Positions 32,797 through 40,040 of a stretch of DNA of 40,666 nt are shown one piece after another. Every line of letters starts with the position of its first letter. Position 1 is the stretch's first letter. Source of the DNA: Candidatus Izemoplasma sp. (GTDB lineage: Bacteria; Bacillota_I; Bacilli_A; Izemoplasmatales; Hujiaoplasmataceae); contig JAIPGD010000008.1 in NCBI GenBank assembly GCA_021736305.1, positions 1 to 40,666 on the forward strand, written 5' to 3'. The position numbers and the translations under genes are program-made. Below the pieces are notes generated by a model. The model saw only the letters and a list, made by a program, of their open reading frames with translations, was not told the origin of the DNA and did not search any database.

Positions 32797-32942
32797 AAAT
32801 AGCCTCCTATATTATTTATATTAATTAATTATTATTTAAATTATTATTATTAGGGAGTGTTAACTTGTGGAAAACTATCATTCTAGCATAAATATTATAC
32901 CATATTTAGCGAAAAAAATACATTATTTATAAAGTTTATAAC
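32797..32942. other. dnaA-dnaN intergenic origin segment: DnaA box and TAA trios
   Basis: Read on the minus strand: extended -10 TGgTATAAT for dnaN (32894-32902), DnaA-box-like TTTTCCACA (32866-32874), a small GC cluster CTCCC (32853-32857), then four TAA triplets (32841-32852) leading into an almost pure A/T stretch to 32800. Box, GC cluster and TA[A/G] trios in that order are the features of the DnaA-trio unwinding element known in B. subtilis, which also lies between dnaA and dnaN. Assignment as the unwinding site is inference. Confidence 0.6.
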
Positions 32943-34316
32943 TTATTTTTTTCCACATTTAATTAACAATTTTTCAATGTCATTTTTGACACTATTATCG
33001 GTTTGTAAATAGTTAGAAATTTGTTCAATACTATAAATAACAGTAGAATGATCTCGACCATTAAATATTTGTCCAATTTTTTTAAAAGTAAGGTCATACA
33101 TTTCCTTAATTATATACATAGAAACTTGTCTAGCAAAAACATATTTCTTTTGTCTTCTTTTAGATAATAAATCAGTAGTATTAATATTATAATAATTACT
33201 TACAATATCAATAATATTTGTATAATTTGTTCTATCTATCGGTTTATTAGTAGCGTTTTTAGAATTAATAAGGTTTTTTAAAGCTTCTCTTGTATTTTCT
33301 ATTGTAAAATCATAATTAAAAGCAGTACAATAGAATAGAACTCTTTTTAAAGCACCTTCTAATTCTCTAACATTATTATCAAAAATACTAGCAATATATT
33401 CTAATATTTCATCAGATATAAGGTTTGGATCAGAAGTTTCAATATTTAATTTTTTCTTTAAAATTAATATACGATGTTCTAAACTAGGTTTATTAATATC
33501 AACTGATAATCCCCACTCAAATCTAGAGGTTAATCTTGACATGATATCAAACAATTCTGAGGCTGGTCTATCTGAAGTAATAACTATTTGTTTATTGTTG
33601 TCTTTTAATTTTTCAAAAATCTTAAAAAATTCTAATTGAGTTTTAGTTTTACCAGCTAAAAATTGAATATCATCTACTAATAAAATATCAATGTTTTCAT
33701 ATTTTTCTGAAAATTCGTTAAAAGATTTTTTTTGAGCTGCATTTCCGTAATCTTCAATAAATTGATCAGTTTTTACATAAAGAACTTTTTGGTTTGGGTT
33801 ATTTTCTAAAGCAAAATTACCAATACATTGCATTAAATGTGTTTTACCTAAACCAACGTTACCAAATATATATAAAGGATTAGCAAATGAAGCGGGTTGA
33901 TCCGCTACTTTTGTTGCAGATGTATAAGCTAATCTATTACTTGGTCCAACAACAAAATTATCAAAAGTATAAGTATGATTTAAACCAGTTTTATATTTAT
34001 TTTCAATATCTTCTTCAGGAGTATTTATCTCATATTGAGTTTCTTTTTTTAATTCTTGAGTTGCTTGATCTTTAGTAATAATTTTAAATAGATATTGTTG
34101 GTCAACATATTCATTTAAGATGTAATTAAGTCGATTTAAATAAAAATTATCAATTTTATTTTTTATGTATGAATTTGGAGCAATCAAATAAATATAATTA
34201 TTGGAAACTTTGAAGATATTATCAATAACGGCAAAATGTTCGTTATAAGTGTCATCATCAAATGTTAACTGTAATTTTGATTTTACTTGATTCCAAATAT
34301 TTTCAAAATTTTCCAT
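32943..34316 (-). CDS. dnaA: Chromosomal replication initiator DnaA
   Basis: Binds DnaA boxes and unwinds oriC. The 457-aa protein has domain I (about 1-80), a linker, AAA+ domain III with Walker A GNVGLGKT (152-159) and Walker B ILLVDDIQFLAGK, the arginine-finger region and domain IV with the DnaA signature GRDHSTVIYSIEQI near residue 424. GGAGG precedes the ATG. A promoter candidate on the minus strand is TTGAAA (34374-34379), 17-bp spacer, TATTAT (34351-34356), adjacent to a DnaA box, consistent with autoregulation. Confidence 0.98.
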   Translation of the reverse strand: MENFENIWNQVKSKLQLTFDDDTYNEHFAVIDNIFKVSNNYIYLIAPNSYIKNKIDNFYLNRLNYILNEYVDQQYLFKIITKDQATQELKKETQYEINTPEEDIENKYKTGLNHTYTFDNFVVGPSNRLAYTSATKVADQPASFANPLYIFGNVGLGKTHLMQCIGNFALENNPNQKVLYVKTDQFIEDYGNAAQKKSFNEFSEKYENIDILLVDDIQFLAGKTKTQLEFFKIFEKLKDNNKQIVITSDRPASELFDIMSRLTSRFEWGLSVDINKPSLEHRILILKKKLNIETSDPNLISDEILEYIASIFDNNVRELEGALKRVLFYCTAFNYDFTIENTREALKNLINSKNATNKPIDRTNYTNIIDIVSNYYNINTTDLLSKRRQKKYVFARQVSMYIIKEMYDLTFKKIGQIFNGRDHSTVIYSIEQISNYLQTDNSVKNDIEKLLIKCGKK

Positions 34317-34350
34317 AGATCCTCCTGCTTAATATAAATATATCATATTA

Positions 34351-34379
34351 TAATATTAAAAATGCAAATAGTTTTCAAC
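34351..34379 (-). promoter_or_regulatory. dnaA promoter candidate
   Basis: On the minus strand TTGAAA, 17-bp spacer, TATTAT. A DnaA box at 34387-34395 lies just upstream. Confidence 0.5.
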
Positions 34380-34630
34380 AAAAAAATGTGGAAAACTTTT
34401 TGTTTAAACAGTTACTAACACATAAAATGTGGAAAACTTATGTAATGCTAACGCGATAACCTTAACTTTTCCACATTTTCACATAATACTTATTCTTACA
34501 AAATGTTAAATAAATATTTATCCACATGGAAAAAATAAAAAATAAATTTAATGAATGATAACTAAATTTATGATAAAATAGAGTAAAAATAAAGAAATTT
34601 TTGATTTTTTAAACTCAAAAATTTGTAAAC
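34380..34630. other. Replication origin (oriC) region upstream of dnaA
   Basis: The 393-base gap between dnaA and rpmH holds no gene but four DnaA boxes: TGTGGAAAA at 34387-34395 and 34428-34436, TTTTCCACA at 34467-34475, and the perfect TTATCCACA at 34518-34526. The first two face one way, the last two the other. Beyond the last box is a 90-base A/T-rich stretch (34530-34620). Position between dnaA and rpmH is the classical low-GC origin. Confidence 0.9.
34595..34624. repeat. 10-bp inverted repeat beside the A/T-rich origin stretch
   Basis: AAATTTTTGA (34595-34604) and TCAAAAATTT (34615-34624) are perfect complements with a 10-base spacer, ending 16 bases before the rpmH -35 element. It may be a cruciform-forming origin element or simply a structure in the A/T-rich region. 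Confidence 0.6.
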
Positions 34631-34639
34631 TGAAATAAG

Positions 34640-34668
34640 TTGACATAGTCTATAAAATTAAGTATAAT
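34640..34668 (+). promoter_or_regulatory. Consensus promoter of rpmH operon
   Basis: Perfect sigma-A hexamers: TTGACA (34640-34645), 17-bp spacer, TATAAT (34663-34668). Confidence 0.93.
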
Positions 34669-34709
34669 GTTATAGCATGGTTTTTGAATACAGTTAGGAG
34701 GTGTTGATA

Positions 34710-34853
34710 ATGAGTCAAACATATCAACCAAGTAAAACAAAAAGGGCAAAAACTCATGGCTTTAGAGAAAGAATGTCTACAGCTAATGGGAGAAAAGTTC
34801 TATCAAGAAGAAGAAAAAAAGGAAGAAAATCTTTAACAGTATCTGACCGATAA
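34710..34853 (+). CDS. rpmH: Ribosomal protein L34
   Basis: A 47-aa large-subunit protein. It starts [18 protein letters not shown] and continues [20 protein letters not shown], the characteristic basic L34 sequence; the ending SLTVSDR is family-like. The N-terminus carries a short extension before the YQPSK motif compared with the common MKRTYQPS start. TAGGAGGTG precedes the ATG. A strong consensus promoter drives it, and it is followed by rnpA as in nearly all bacteria. Confidence 0.97.
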   Translation: MSQTYQPSKTKRAKTHGFRERMSTANGRKVLSRRRKKGRKSLTVSDR

Positions 34854-34892
34854 AAATTTAATAGAATTACACCAAATATATATTTATACTTG

Positions 34893-34927
34893 AAATCACC
34901 GGACAAATATATTACTGGTGATTTTTT
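34893..34927 (+). terminator. Terminator/attenuator between rpmH and rnpA
   Basis: AAATCACCGG (34893-34902) pairs with CTGGTGATTT (34915-34924), ten pairs with one G-U and a 12-base loop, followed by TTTTTTG. It ends only 10 bases before the rnpA ribosome site, and no separate rnpA promoter is evident, so it should limit rather than block rnpA transcription. Confidence 0.75.
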
Positions 34928-34947
34928 GATTTTTTGAGGAGGACATT

Positions 34948-35292
34948 TTGAAAAAAAAATATCGTATAAAAAGTAATAGCGAAATCCAAAGTTTGATGAA
35001 AAAAAAACAAACAGTAGGAAATAGTTATTTTGTTATTTATTATTCTAAAAACCATGAAAATAATAATTTTAGATTTGCGATATCAGTTCCTAAAAAATAT
35101 GGTAATGCAGTTAAAAGAAATTTAATGAAAAGAAGAATAAGAGAAATTATAAGAATGTCTGAAATAAAACCAGAAGTTGATTTCTTTTTAATTGCAAAAT
35201 TAAAATCTAAAAACCTTAATTTTAACGATATTAAAAAAAATATAGAAAATTTATTTGAAAAAGCAAAAATTTTAAAAGGCGGTAAAATATGA
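34948..35292 (+). CDS. rnpA: Ribonuclease P protein component
   Basis: Protein subunit of RNase P, which matures tRNA 5' ends. The 114-aa protein has FRFAISVPKKYGNAVKRNLMKRRIRE, containing the conserved RNR-type basic helix. The start is TTG (GAGGAGG five bases upstream). Its 3' end overlaps yidC by four bases. Confidence 0.96.
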   Translation: MKKKYRIKSNSEIQSLMKKKQTVGNSYFVIYYSKNHENNNFRFAISVPKKYGNAVKRNLMKRRIREIIRMSEIKPEVDFFLIAKLKSKNLNFNDIKKNIENLFEKAKILKGGKI

Positions 35293-36152
35293 AAAACAAA
35301 AATAAGATATTATTATTATTAATGATTGTTGTTTTATTGTTTGGTATGACTTCATGTAGTGGAGAAGTTTACGAAACACCAATTGGTGAATCTAGTGGTA
35401 TTTGGGCTCAAATTATTCAAGGTTTAGGTTGGTTTACTTACCAAGCGAGTAACTTTTTTGGTTTGTTAGGAGATACATATTTTTATTGGTTAGGTTTATT
35501 AGTTATGACTTTGGTTATTAGAACCTTAGGATGGCCAATTTATGCCAAAACGAATGATATGACTATTAAGATGCAATTAGCTCAACCAGAATTAAATAAG
35601 GTTCAAGAAAAATATCGAAACAAAAAAGATCAAGCTTCGCAACAAAGAATGCAAATGGAAACAATGGAAATATATAAAAGATATAAGATAAATCTTTTGG
35701 GCTGTTTTATGCCATTATTACAAATGCCAATCTTTATTGCGATGTATCAAGTTGTAAGACGTTTTCCTCTTGGTGATGAGTTTTACACTAACGGCGAACA
35801 TACGATTAATTATAACTTTTTATGGACCGATTTAGGTAATGAAAACTGGGTAACTAATTTACCTTTAGCTTTAATAGTTGCTGGATTAATGTTTTTGAGC
35901 CAATATCTTGTTCAAAAACGTAGTGAAGCTAATCAAAAACATACAGGTTCACAAAGCGCAAAAACTCAACAAAGTCAAAAAACGATGAAATATTTTATGT
36001 ATTTCATGGTTGTAATGATGTTCTTTATTGCGATTACTAATGCTGGTATCGCTTTCTATTGGATTATTGGTACAGCATATCAAATTTTCCAAGGTTATAT
36101 TAGTCACAGAGGCATTGACAAAAAAAGAGAAAAATTTAGATCAAAAATGTAG
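35289..36152 (+). CDS. yidC: Membrane protein insertase YidC/OxaA (lipoprotein form)
   Basis: Inserts membrane proteins. The 287-aa Gram-positive-type protein has a signal peptide with lipobox GMTSC (Cys23), then about five membrane helices (57-77; 135-155 CFMPLLQMPIFIAMYQ; 190-210; 232-270), and a short positively charged tail (DKKREKFRSKM). The conserved TLVIRTLGWP holds the hydrophilic-groove arginine. The long form of the N-terminal periplasmic domain in Gram-negatives is absent. It overlaps rnpA (ATGA) and precedes jag. Confidence 0.95.
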   Translation: MKNKNKILLLLMIVVLLFGMTSCSGEVYETPIGESSGIWAQIIQGLGWFTYQASNFFGLLGDTYFYWLGLLVMTLVIRTLGWPIYAKTNDMTIKMQLAQPELNKVQEKYRNKKDQASQQRMQMETMEIYKRYKINLLGCFMPLLQMPIFIAMYQVVRRFPLGDEFYTNGEHTINYNFLWTDLGNENWVTNLPLALIVAGLMFLSQYLVQKRSEANQKHTGSQSAKTQQSQKTMKYFMYFMVVMMFFIAITNAGIAFYWIIGTAYQIFQGYISHRGIDKKREKFRSKM

Positions 36153-36167
36153 CAGAGGAGTTTTATA

Positions 36168-36788
36168 ATGAAGAAAATACAATTTGAAACAAAAGCATTA
36201 AATGATCAAGCTCTAGCTTACGCAGCAAAGGAGCTTAGAGTTAATAAAGATTTTATTGAATTAAATGTTCTTGAAGAAAAAAAATCAATGTTAGGTCTAA
36301 ATAAATCTTATGTTGTAGAAGCGAGAGTTGATTTTGATATTATTGATGATGGTATAGAATATTTAAAGACGATGTTTAAAAATATGGATATTGAAGTTAT
36401 TATAGAAGCTAAAAGATTAGATGAAAGACATGTTTTGTTTAGTGTTGAATCAAAAGAAAATCCTATTTTGATTGGAAAAGCTGGTAAAACTTTAGATTCA
36501 ATTCAAACAATATTAAAAAATTATATTAACGCTTATATAGAAGATTATCATATTATTTTATTAGACATTGGTGGATATCGCGAACAAAGAAAAAAACAAT
36601 TAGAAATTTTAGCAACTAAAACTGCAATGGAAGTTATTAATTCAAAAACTCCTACACGTTTAAGTAAAATGAATTCTTATGAAAGAAGAATTATTCACAC
36701 CAAATTATCTGATTGGCGTGATGTATCTACTAAATCTGAAGGAGAAGAACCGAACCGTTACGTAGTGATTGAACCGAGACTAAAATAA
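36168..36788 (+). CDS. jag: RNA-binding protein Jag/KhpB (Jag-N, KH, R3H)
   Basis: A 206-aa RNA-binding protein involved in cell-envelope control in Firmicutes. Jag_N domain residues 1-50 (LRVNKDFIELNVLEEKKSMLG), KH domain about 80-145 with NPILIGKAGKTLDSIQTILK, and R3H domain about 150-206 (YERRIIHTKLSDWRDVSTKSEGEEPNRYVVI). GAGGAG precedes the ATG. It shares one base with pth (TAATG). Confidence 0.95.
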   Translation: MKKIQFETKALNDQALAYAAKELRVNKDFIELNVLEEKKSMLGLNKSYVVEARVDFDIIDDGIEYLKTMFKNMDIEVIIEAKRLDERHVLFSVESKENPILIGKAGKTLDSIQTILKNYINAYIEDYHIILLDIGGYREQRKKQLEILATKTAMEVINSKTPTRLSKMNSYERRIIHTKLSDWRDVSTKSEGEEPNRYVVIEPRLK

Positions 36789-37339
36789 TGAAAAAATTAG
36801 TTGTTGGGTTAGGCAATCCAGGAAGAAAATATAAAAAATCTAAACATAATATTGGTTTTTTAGTGCTTGATCATTTTGCTAAAAATAACAAAATTAAATT
36901 TAAAAAGAAAGCAAATTTTAATTCTGAAATTGCAGAATTAAATGATGCCATTCTTTTAAAACCTATGACTTATATGAATAACTCAGGATTAGCTGTTAGA
37001 AAAGTTGTTGATTACTATGATATTGATATTAATAATATTCTTATTATATTTGATGATGTAGATTTGCCTTTTTCTAAATTAAGGTTAAGATATAAAGGCG
37101 GTTCTGGTGGGCATAAAGGAATAAAATCGATAATAAATCATTTAGATAGTCAAGATTTTAATCGAGTGAGATTTGGTATTGATAAACCCAAAGAAAAAGA
37201 TATAAAAGATTATGTGTTAAGCGATTTTTCAAAAAAAGAATTGAAAGATTTAGATGATGTATTAATTGATCTTGATAGAATTATCTCTGATTATATAGAT
37301 AATCTAGATTTCAATGATATTATGAATAAATACAATTAG
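36788..37339 (+). CDS. pth: Peptidyl-tRNA hydrolase
   Basis: Releases peptides from stalled peptidyl-tRNAs. The 183-aa protein has VGLGNPGRKYKKSKHNIGF with catalytic His20, LLKPMTYMNNSG, IIFDDVDLPFSKLRLRYKGGSGGHKGIKSI and FNRVRFGIDKP. Being downstream of jag rather than after ctc as in B. subtilis is a rearrangement. No ribosome site of its own is clear, so coupling to jag is likely. Confidence 0.97.
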   Translation: MKKLVVGLGNPGRKYKKSKHNIGFLVLDHFAKNNKIKFKKKANFNSEIAELNDAILLKPMTYMNNSGLAVRKVVDYYDIDINNILIIFDDVDLPFSKLRLRYKGGSGGHKGIKSIINHLDSQDFNRVRFGIDKPKEKDIKDYVLSDFSKKELKDLDDVLIDLDRIISDYIDNLDFNDIMNKYN

Positions 37340-37366
37340 GAGAAAATCAAATGATTTTCTCCTTTA
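37338..37366 (+). terminator. Terminator after pth
   Basis: AGGAGAAAATC (37338-37348), loop AAAT, GATTTTCTCCT (37353-37363), a perfect 11-bp stem overlapping the pth stop, with only a short T-run. Confidence 0.8.
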
Positions 37367-37396
37367 GTTTATAAAAATTTATTGTTCTACCATAAA

Positions 37397-37807
37397 TTAA
37401 ATATTGCGTTTAATTTTATTTCTAATATTTTCATAATCTTCAGGATTAAATTGTTCTTGGCGATTAATGAAGTTAATTTTAAAATTGTCGTCACTATATC
37501 TTGGAATTAAGTGAATATGAAAATGATCAACTGATTGATGTGGTTTTTCATTGTTGTTGATAACATTCAATCCGATTGGATTATAAGTCTTTTTAATAGC
37601 GTTAGCTATTTTAGGAACAGCTACAAAAACTTTAGAGGCTAGTGATTCATCCATTTCATAAACATTTTTCACATGTTTTTTAGGGACAATTAATGTATGC
37701 CCTTTAGTAATTTGTGAAATATCTAAAAAGGCAACAACATTTTCATCTTCATAAACCTTGTAACTAGGGATATCTCCTTTAATAATTTTACAAAAAATAC
37801 AATCCAT
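37397..37807 (-). CDS. HIT-family nucleotide hydrolase/transferase
   Basis: A 136-aa histidine-triad protein. The catalytic triad HFHIHLIPRY is at about residues 99-108. The N-terminus MDCIFCKIIKGDIPSYKVYED has the CxxC typical of zinc-binding Hint-like members. Likely substrates are adenosine phosphoramidates or dinucleotides; the physiological role is not fixed. AAGGAGG precedes the ATG. It directly follows the HAD gene. Confidence 0.93.
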   Translation of the reverse strand: MDCIFCKIIKGDIPSYKVYEDENVVAFLDISQITKGHTLIVPKKHVKNVYEMDESLASKVFVAVPKIANAIKKTYNPIGLNVINNNEKPHQSVDHFHIHLIPRYSDDNFKINFINRQEQFNPEDYENIRNKIKRNI

Positions 37808-38470
37808 TTATATAACCTCCTTATTATATTTATTAATAATTGGTATTAATTCTTTAAAATCAGATATCCAAAAATCCGGCTTAGTTGCTTTTAATTTTTC
37901 TTTTTTTAAAGACCATTCAACGCCACAAGTCAATATATTAGCATTTTTACCGGATAATATATCACTTGGATTATCACCAATCATCATTACTTGCTTTGTG
38001 TTTTTGAGTGAATGTTTAGCGTAATAAATGGGTTCTGCATTTGGTTTAGGATGTTTTACATCATCTAAATAAACAAAAACATCCATATATTGATCAAAAT
38101 TAAAATGTTTAATCGAGGGGATAGCTGATTCTTTGAATTTTGTTGTTACGATACCCAACTGGAAGTTGGCTTTTTTTAACTTATCTAATGTTTCGATTAA
38201 ATTAGGATATATCTTAATATATTGATATTCATTTTTTAGATAAAATTCTCTAAAATATTGAATCATTTTCTTGACTTTTTCATTGTTATTTTCTAAAATT
38301 GAAAAAGTTTCTTCGAGAGTAGGACCAATCATATGAACATAATCTTGATATGAATTATTATTGTTAGGGTAAAAACATTTGAAAGTTTCTTCAAAAGAAT
38401 CTATTAATAATTGGTTTGAATCAACTAAAGTTCCATCTAAATCAAAAAGAATAGTATTTATTTTCTGCAT
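37808..38470 (-). CDS. HAD-superfamily phosphatase (PpaX/Gph-like)
   Basis: A 220-aa HAD hydrolase. Motif I DLDGTLVDS carries Asp10 and Asp12, motif II is in LGIVTTKFKES, motif III Lys in HPKPNAEPIYY, motif IV GDNPSDI. The cap domain (residues 20-85) resembles the phosphoglycolate phosphatase/pyrophosphatase PpaX subgroup; the substrate is uncertain. The stop is adjacent to the HIT gene. An extended -10 on the minus strand is at 38486-38494. Confidence 0.85.
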   Translation of the reverse strand: MQKINTILFDLDGTLVDSNQLLIDSFEETFKCFYPNNNNSYQDYVHMIGPTLEETFSILENNNEKVKKMIQYFREFYLKNEYQYIKIYPNLIETLDKLKKANFQLGIVTTKFKESAIPSIKHFNFDQYMDVFVYLDDVKHPKPNAEPIYYAKHSLKNTKQVMMIGDNPSDILSGKNANILTCGVEWSLKKEKLKATKPDFWISDFKELIPIINKYNKEVI

Positions 38471-38485
38471 ATTATCACCACAATT

Positions 38486-38494
38486 ATTATAACA
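38486..38494 (-). promoter_or_regulatory. Promoter of HAD-HIT unit
   Basis: Extended -10 TGtTATAAT on the minus strand, about 15 bases before the HAD start codon. Confidence 0.55.
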
Positions 38495-38568
38495 AATAAA
38501 TGAATAAAAGTAATCTAAAATACAGATAATATCGTATTTAAGATTAGATTTAATTTTAATTTTTACTA

Positions 38569-38577
38569 TGGTATAAT
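38569..38577 (+). promoter_or_regulatory. Promoter of dgkB
   Basis: Extended -10 TGgTATAAT; the leader to the ATG at 38594 would be only about 10 bases. Confidence 0.5.
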
Positions 38578-38593
38578 TAGTTAGGTGAAAAAA

Positions 38594-39499
38594 ATGAAAG
38601 CAATGTTAATATATAATCCTAAAAGCGGTAAACAAAAATTTAAAGAAAATATAAAAAATATAGAAGATAAATTAAAAACTAAGTATTCTAATATTTTGAT
38701 TAGAGAAACTAACCACCCTATGCATGCCCAAGATATTGCTAAAGAAGCATGTGATTTAAACGTTGATTTATTATTAATTAGTGGTGGGGATGGCACTTTT
38801 AATGAGTGTGTTAATGGCATAATGAAACAAGATTATAAGCCTAAGATTGGTTATATTCCATCTGGAACTACTTGTGATATTGGAATGAGTTTAGGCCTTA
38901 CAAAAAATATCGAAAAATCTTTGGGTATTATATTAAACAATGAATCAGTTAAAATGGATGTTGTTAAAACAAGTGACAGATATTCTTGCTATGTAACTGG
39001 TACAGGAGCATTTATTGATATTAGTTATGTAACCGACTCTAAACTAAAGAAAAAAGTTGGCCATTTAGCTTATATTTTTAAGGCAGTTCAAGAGTTTTTT
39101 TCAATTCCTAAGATGCGTATGAGTGTTTATCATGATGAAGGTAAAGTTAATGGAATTTATTCGTTGATGTTAATTATTAATTCTAAAAGGGTTGCTGGAT
39201 TTAATATGGTTTATAGACCTGTATTGGATGACGGTAAAGTTGATGTTTTAATGTACAGAAGTTTCTTCCCTTTCAATAGTCTTCTATATTTAATATCTTT
39301 CCTTTTCCCCTTTTGGTCAACACCTTTGATTGAAAAATTTAAAACAACAAAACTTGAGGTAAGAACAAACTCTAAAGAAAACTGGAATATTGATGGCGAA
39401 TATGCTGGTAAAGGAAACAAAATTATCGAAGTTGAACAAAAAGCTATAAATATTATTGTTCCTAAAAAAATTAGAAAACGTTATTTTCTAAACCAATAA
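38594..39499 (+). CDS. dgkB: Diacylglycerol/lipid kinase (DgkB/YegS family)
   Basis: Soluble lipid kinase that recycles diacylglycerol to phosphatidate; YegS-type relatives have other lipid substrates. The 301-aa protein has MLIYNPKSGKQ, the nucleotide-binding LLISGGDGTFNECVNGI, GYIPSGTTCDIGMSLGL, and late NIDGEYAGKG. The ATG at 38594 has AGGTG six bases upstream; the GTG at 38585 is part of that site and would add three residues. Confidence 0.9.
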   Translation: MKAMLIYNPKSGKQKFKENIKNIEDKLKTKYSNILIRETNHPMHAQDIAKEACDLNVDLLLISGGDGTFNECVNGIMKQDYKPKIGYIPSGTTCDIGMSLGLTKNIEKSLGIILNNESVKMDVVKTSDRYSCYVTGTGAFIDISYVTDSKLKKKVGHLAYIFKAVQEFFSIPKMRMSVYHDEGKVNGIYSLMLIINSKRVAGFNMVYRPVLDDGKVDVLMYRSFFPFNSLLYLISFLFPFWSTPLIEKFKTTKLEVRTNSKENWNIDGEYAGKGNKIIEVEQKAINIIVPKKIRKRYFLNQ

Positions 39500-39500
39500 A

Positions 39501-40040
39501 ATGAATAAACAAATAATCGTTGTAGAAGGAAATCATGATCAAGTTAAAATTAATTCAATTTATCCTAATCTTCAATGTATAACTACTAATGGAAGTGAAA
39601 TTTCAGATAAAAAACTAAACTTGATTTATCAATTAAGCAAAGAAAACGAAGTAATTCTATTTTTGGACCCAGATACTCCTGGGAAGAAAATCATGCAAAA
39701 AATTTTAAATACTAATGGAAAATATACATTAGCATATATTAAGAAAGAAAAAGCTATTAGTAAAAATAGAAAAAAAGTAGGAATTGAACACGCTAAAGAA
39801 AACGATATAAGAGACGCTCTTGAAAATAAAATTGAGATTAATAATCAGGAAAGCTACATTAAATTATCTGATTTATATAATCGAGGTTTAGTAAATAAGA
39901 GAAATGCAAATATCAATAGAATTAAAGTTTGTGATAGTCTTGAAATTCCCGTGTCTAATGGAAAAACATTTCTTAAAATGATAAATTTATTAGATATTTC
40001 CTTAGAAAGGGTCGATGAAATTTTAAATGAAAAAACATAA
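39501..40040 (+). CDS. rnmV: Ribonuclease M5
   Basis: Matures 5S rRNA in low-GC Gram-positives. The 179-aa Toprim protein has IIVVEGNHDQVKI (catalytic Glu), ILFLDPDTPGKKI (DxD) and VGIEHAKENDIRDAL, the family signature. It starts one base after the dgkB stop with no ribosome site and overlaps rsmA. The rnmV-rsmA pair is conserved in B. subtilis. Confidence 0.95.
   Translation: MNKQIIVVEGNHDQVKINSIYPNLQCITTNGSEISDKKLNLIYQLSKENEVILFLDPDTPGKKIMQKILNTNGKYTLAYIKKEKAISKNRKKVGIEHAKENDIRDALENKIEINNQESYIKLSDLYNRGLVNKRNANINRIKVCDSLEIPVSNGKTFLKMINLLDISLERVDEILNEKT

Noticed and set aside
34317-34709. tRNA or other stable RNA gene in the large gap
   Set aside because: No cloverleaf or other RNA pattern was found; DnaA boxes and promoters explain the region.
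38581-38820. Antisense open frame over the start of dgkB
   Set aside because: It is the reverse of conserved lipid-kinase codons, with no start signals.
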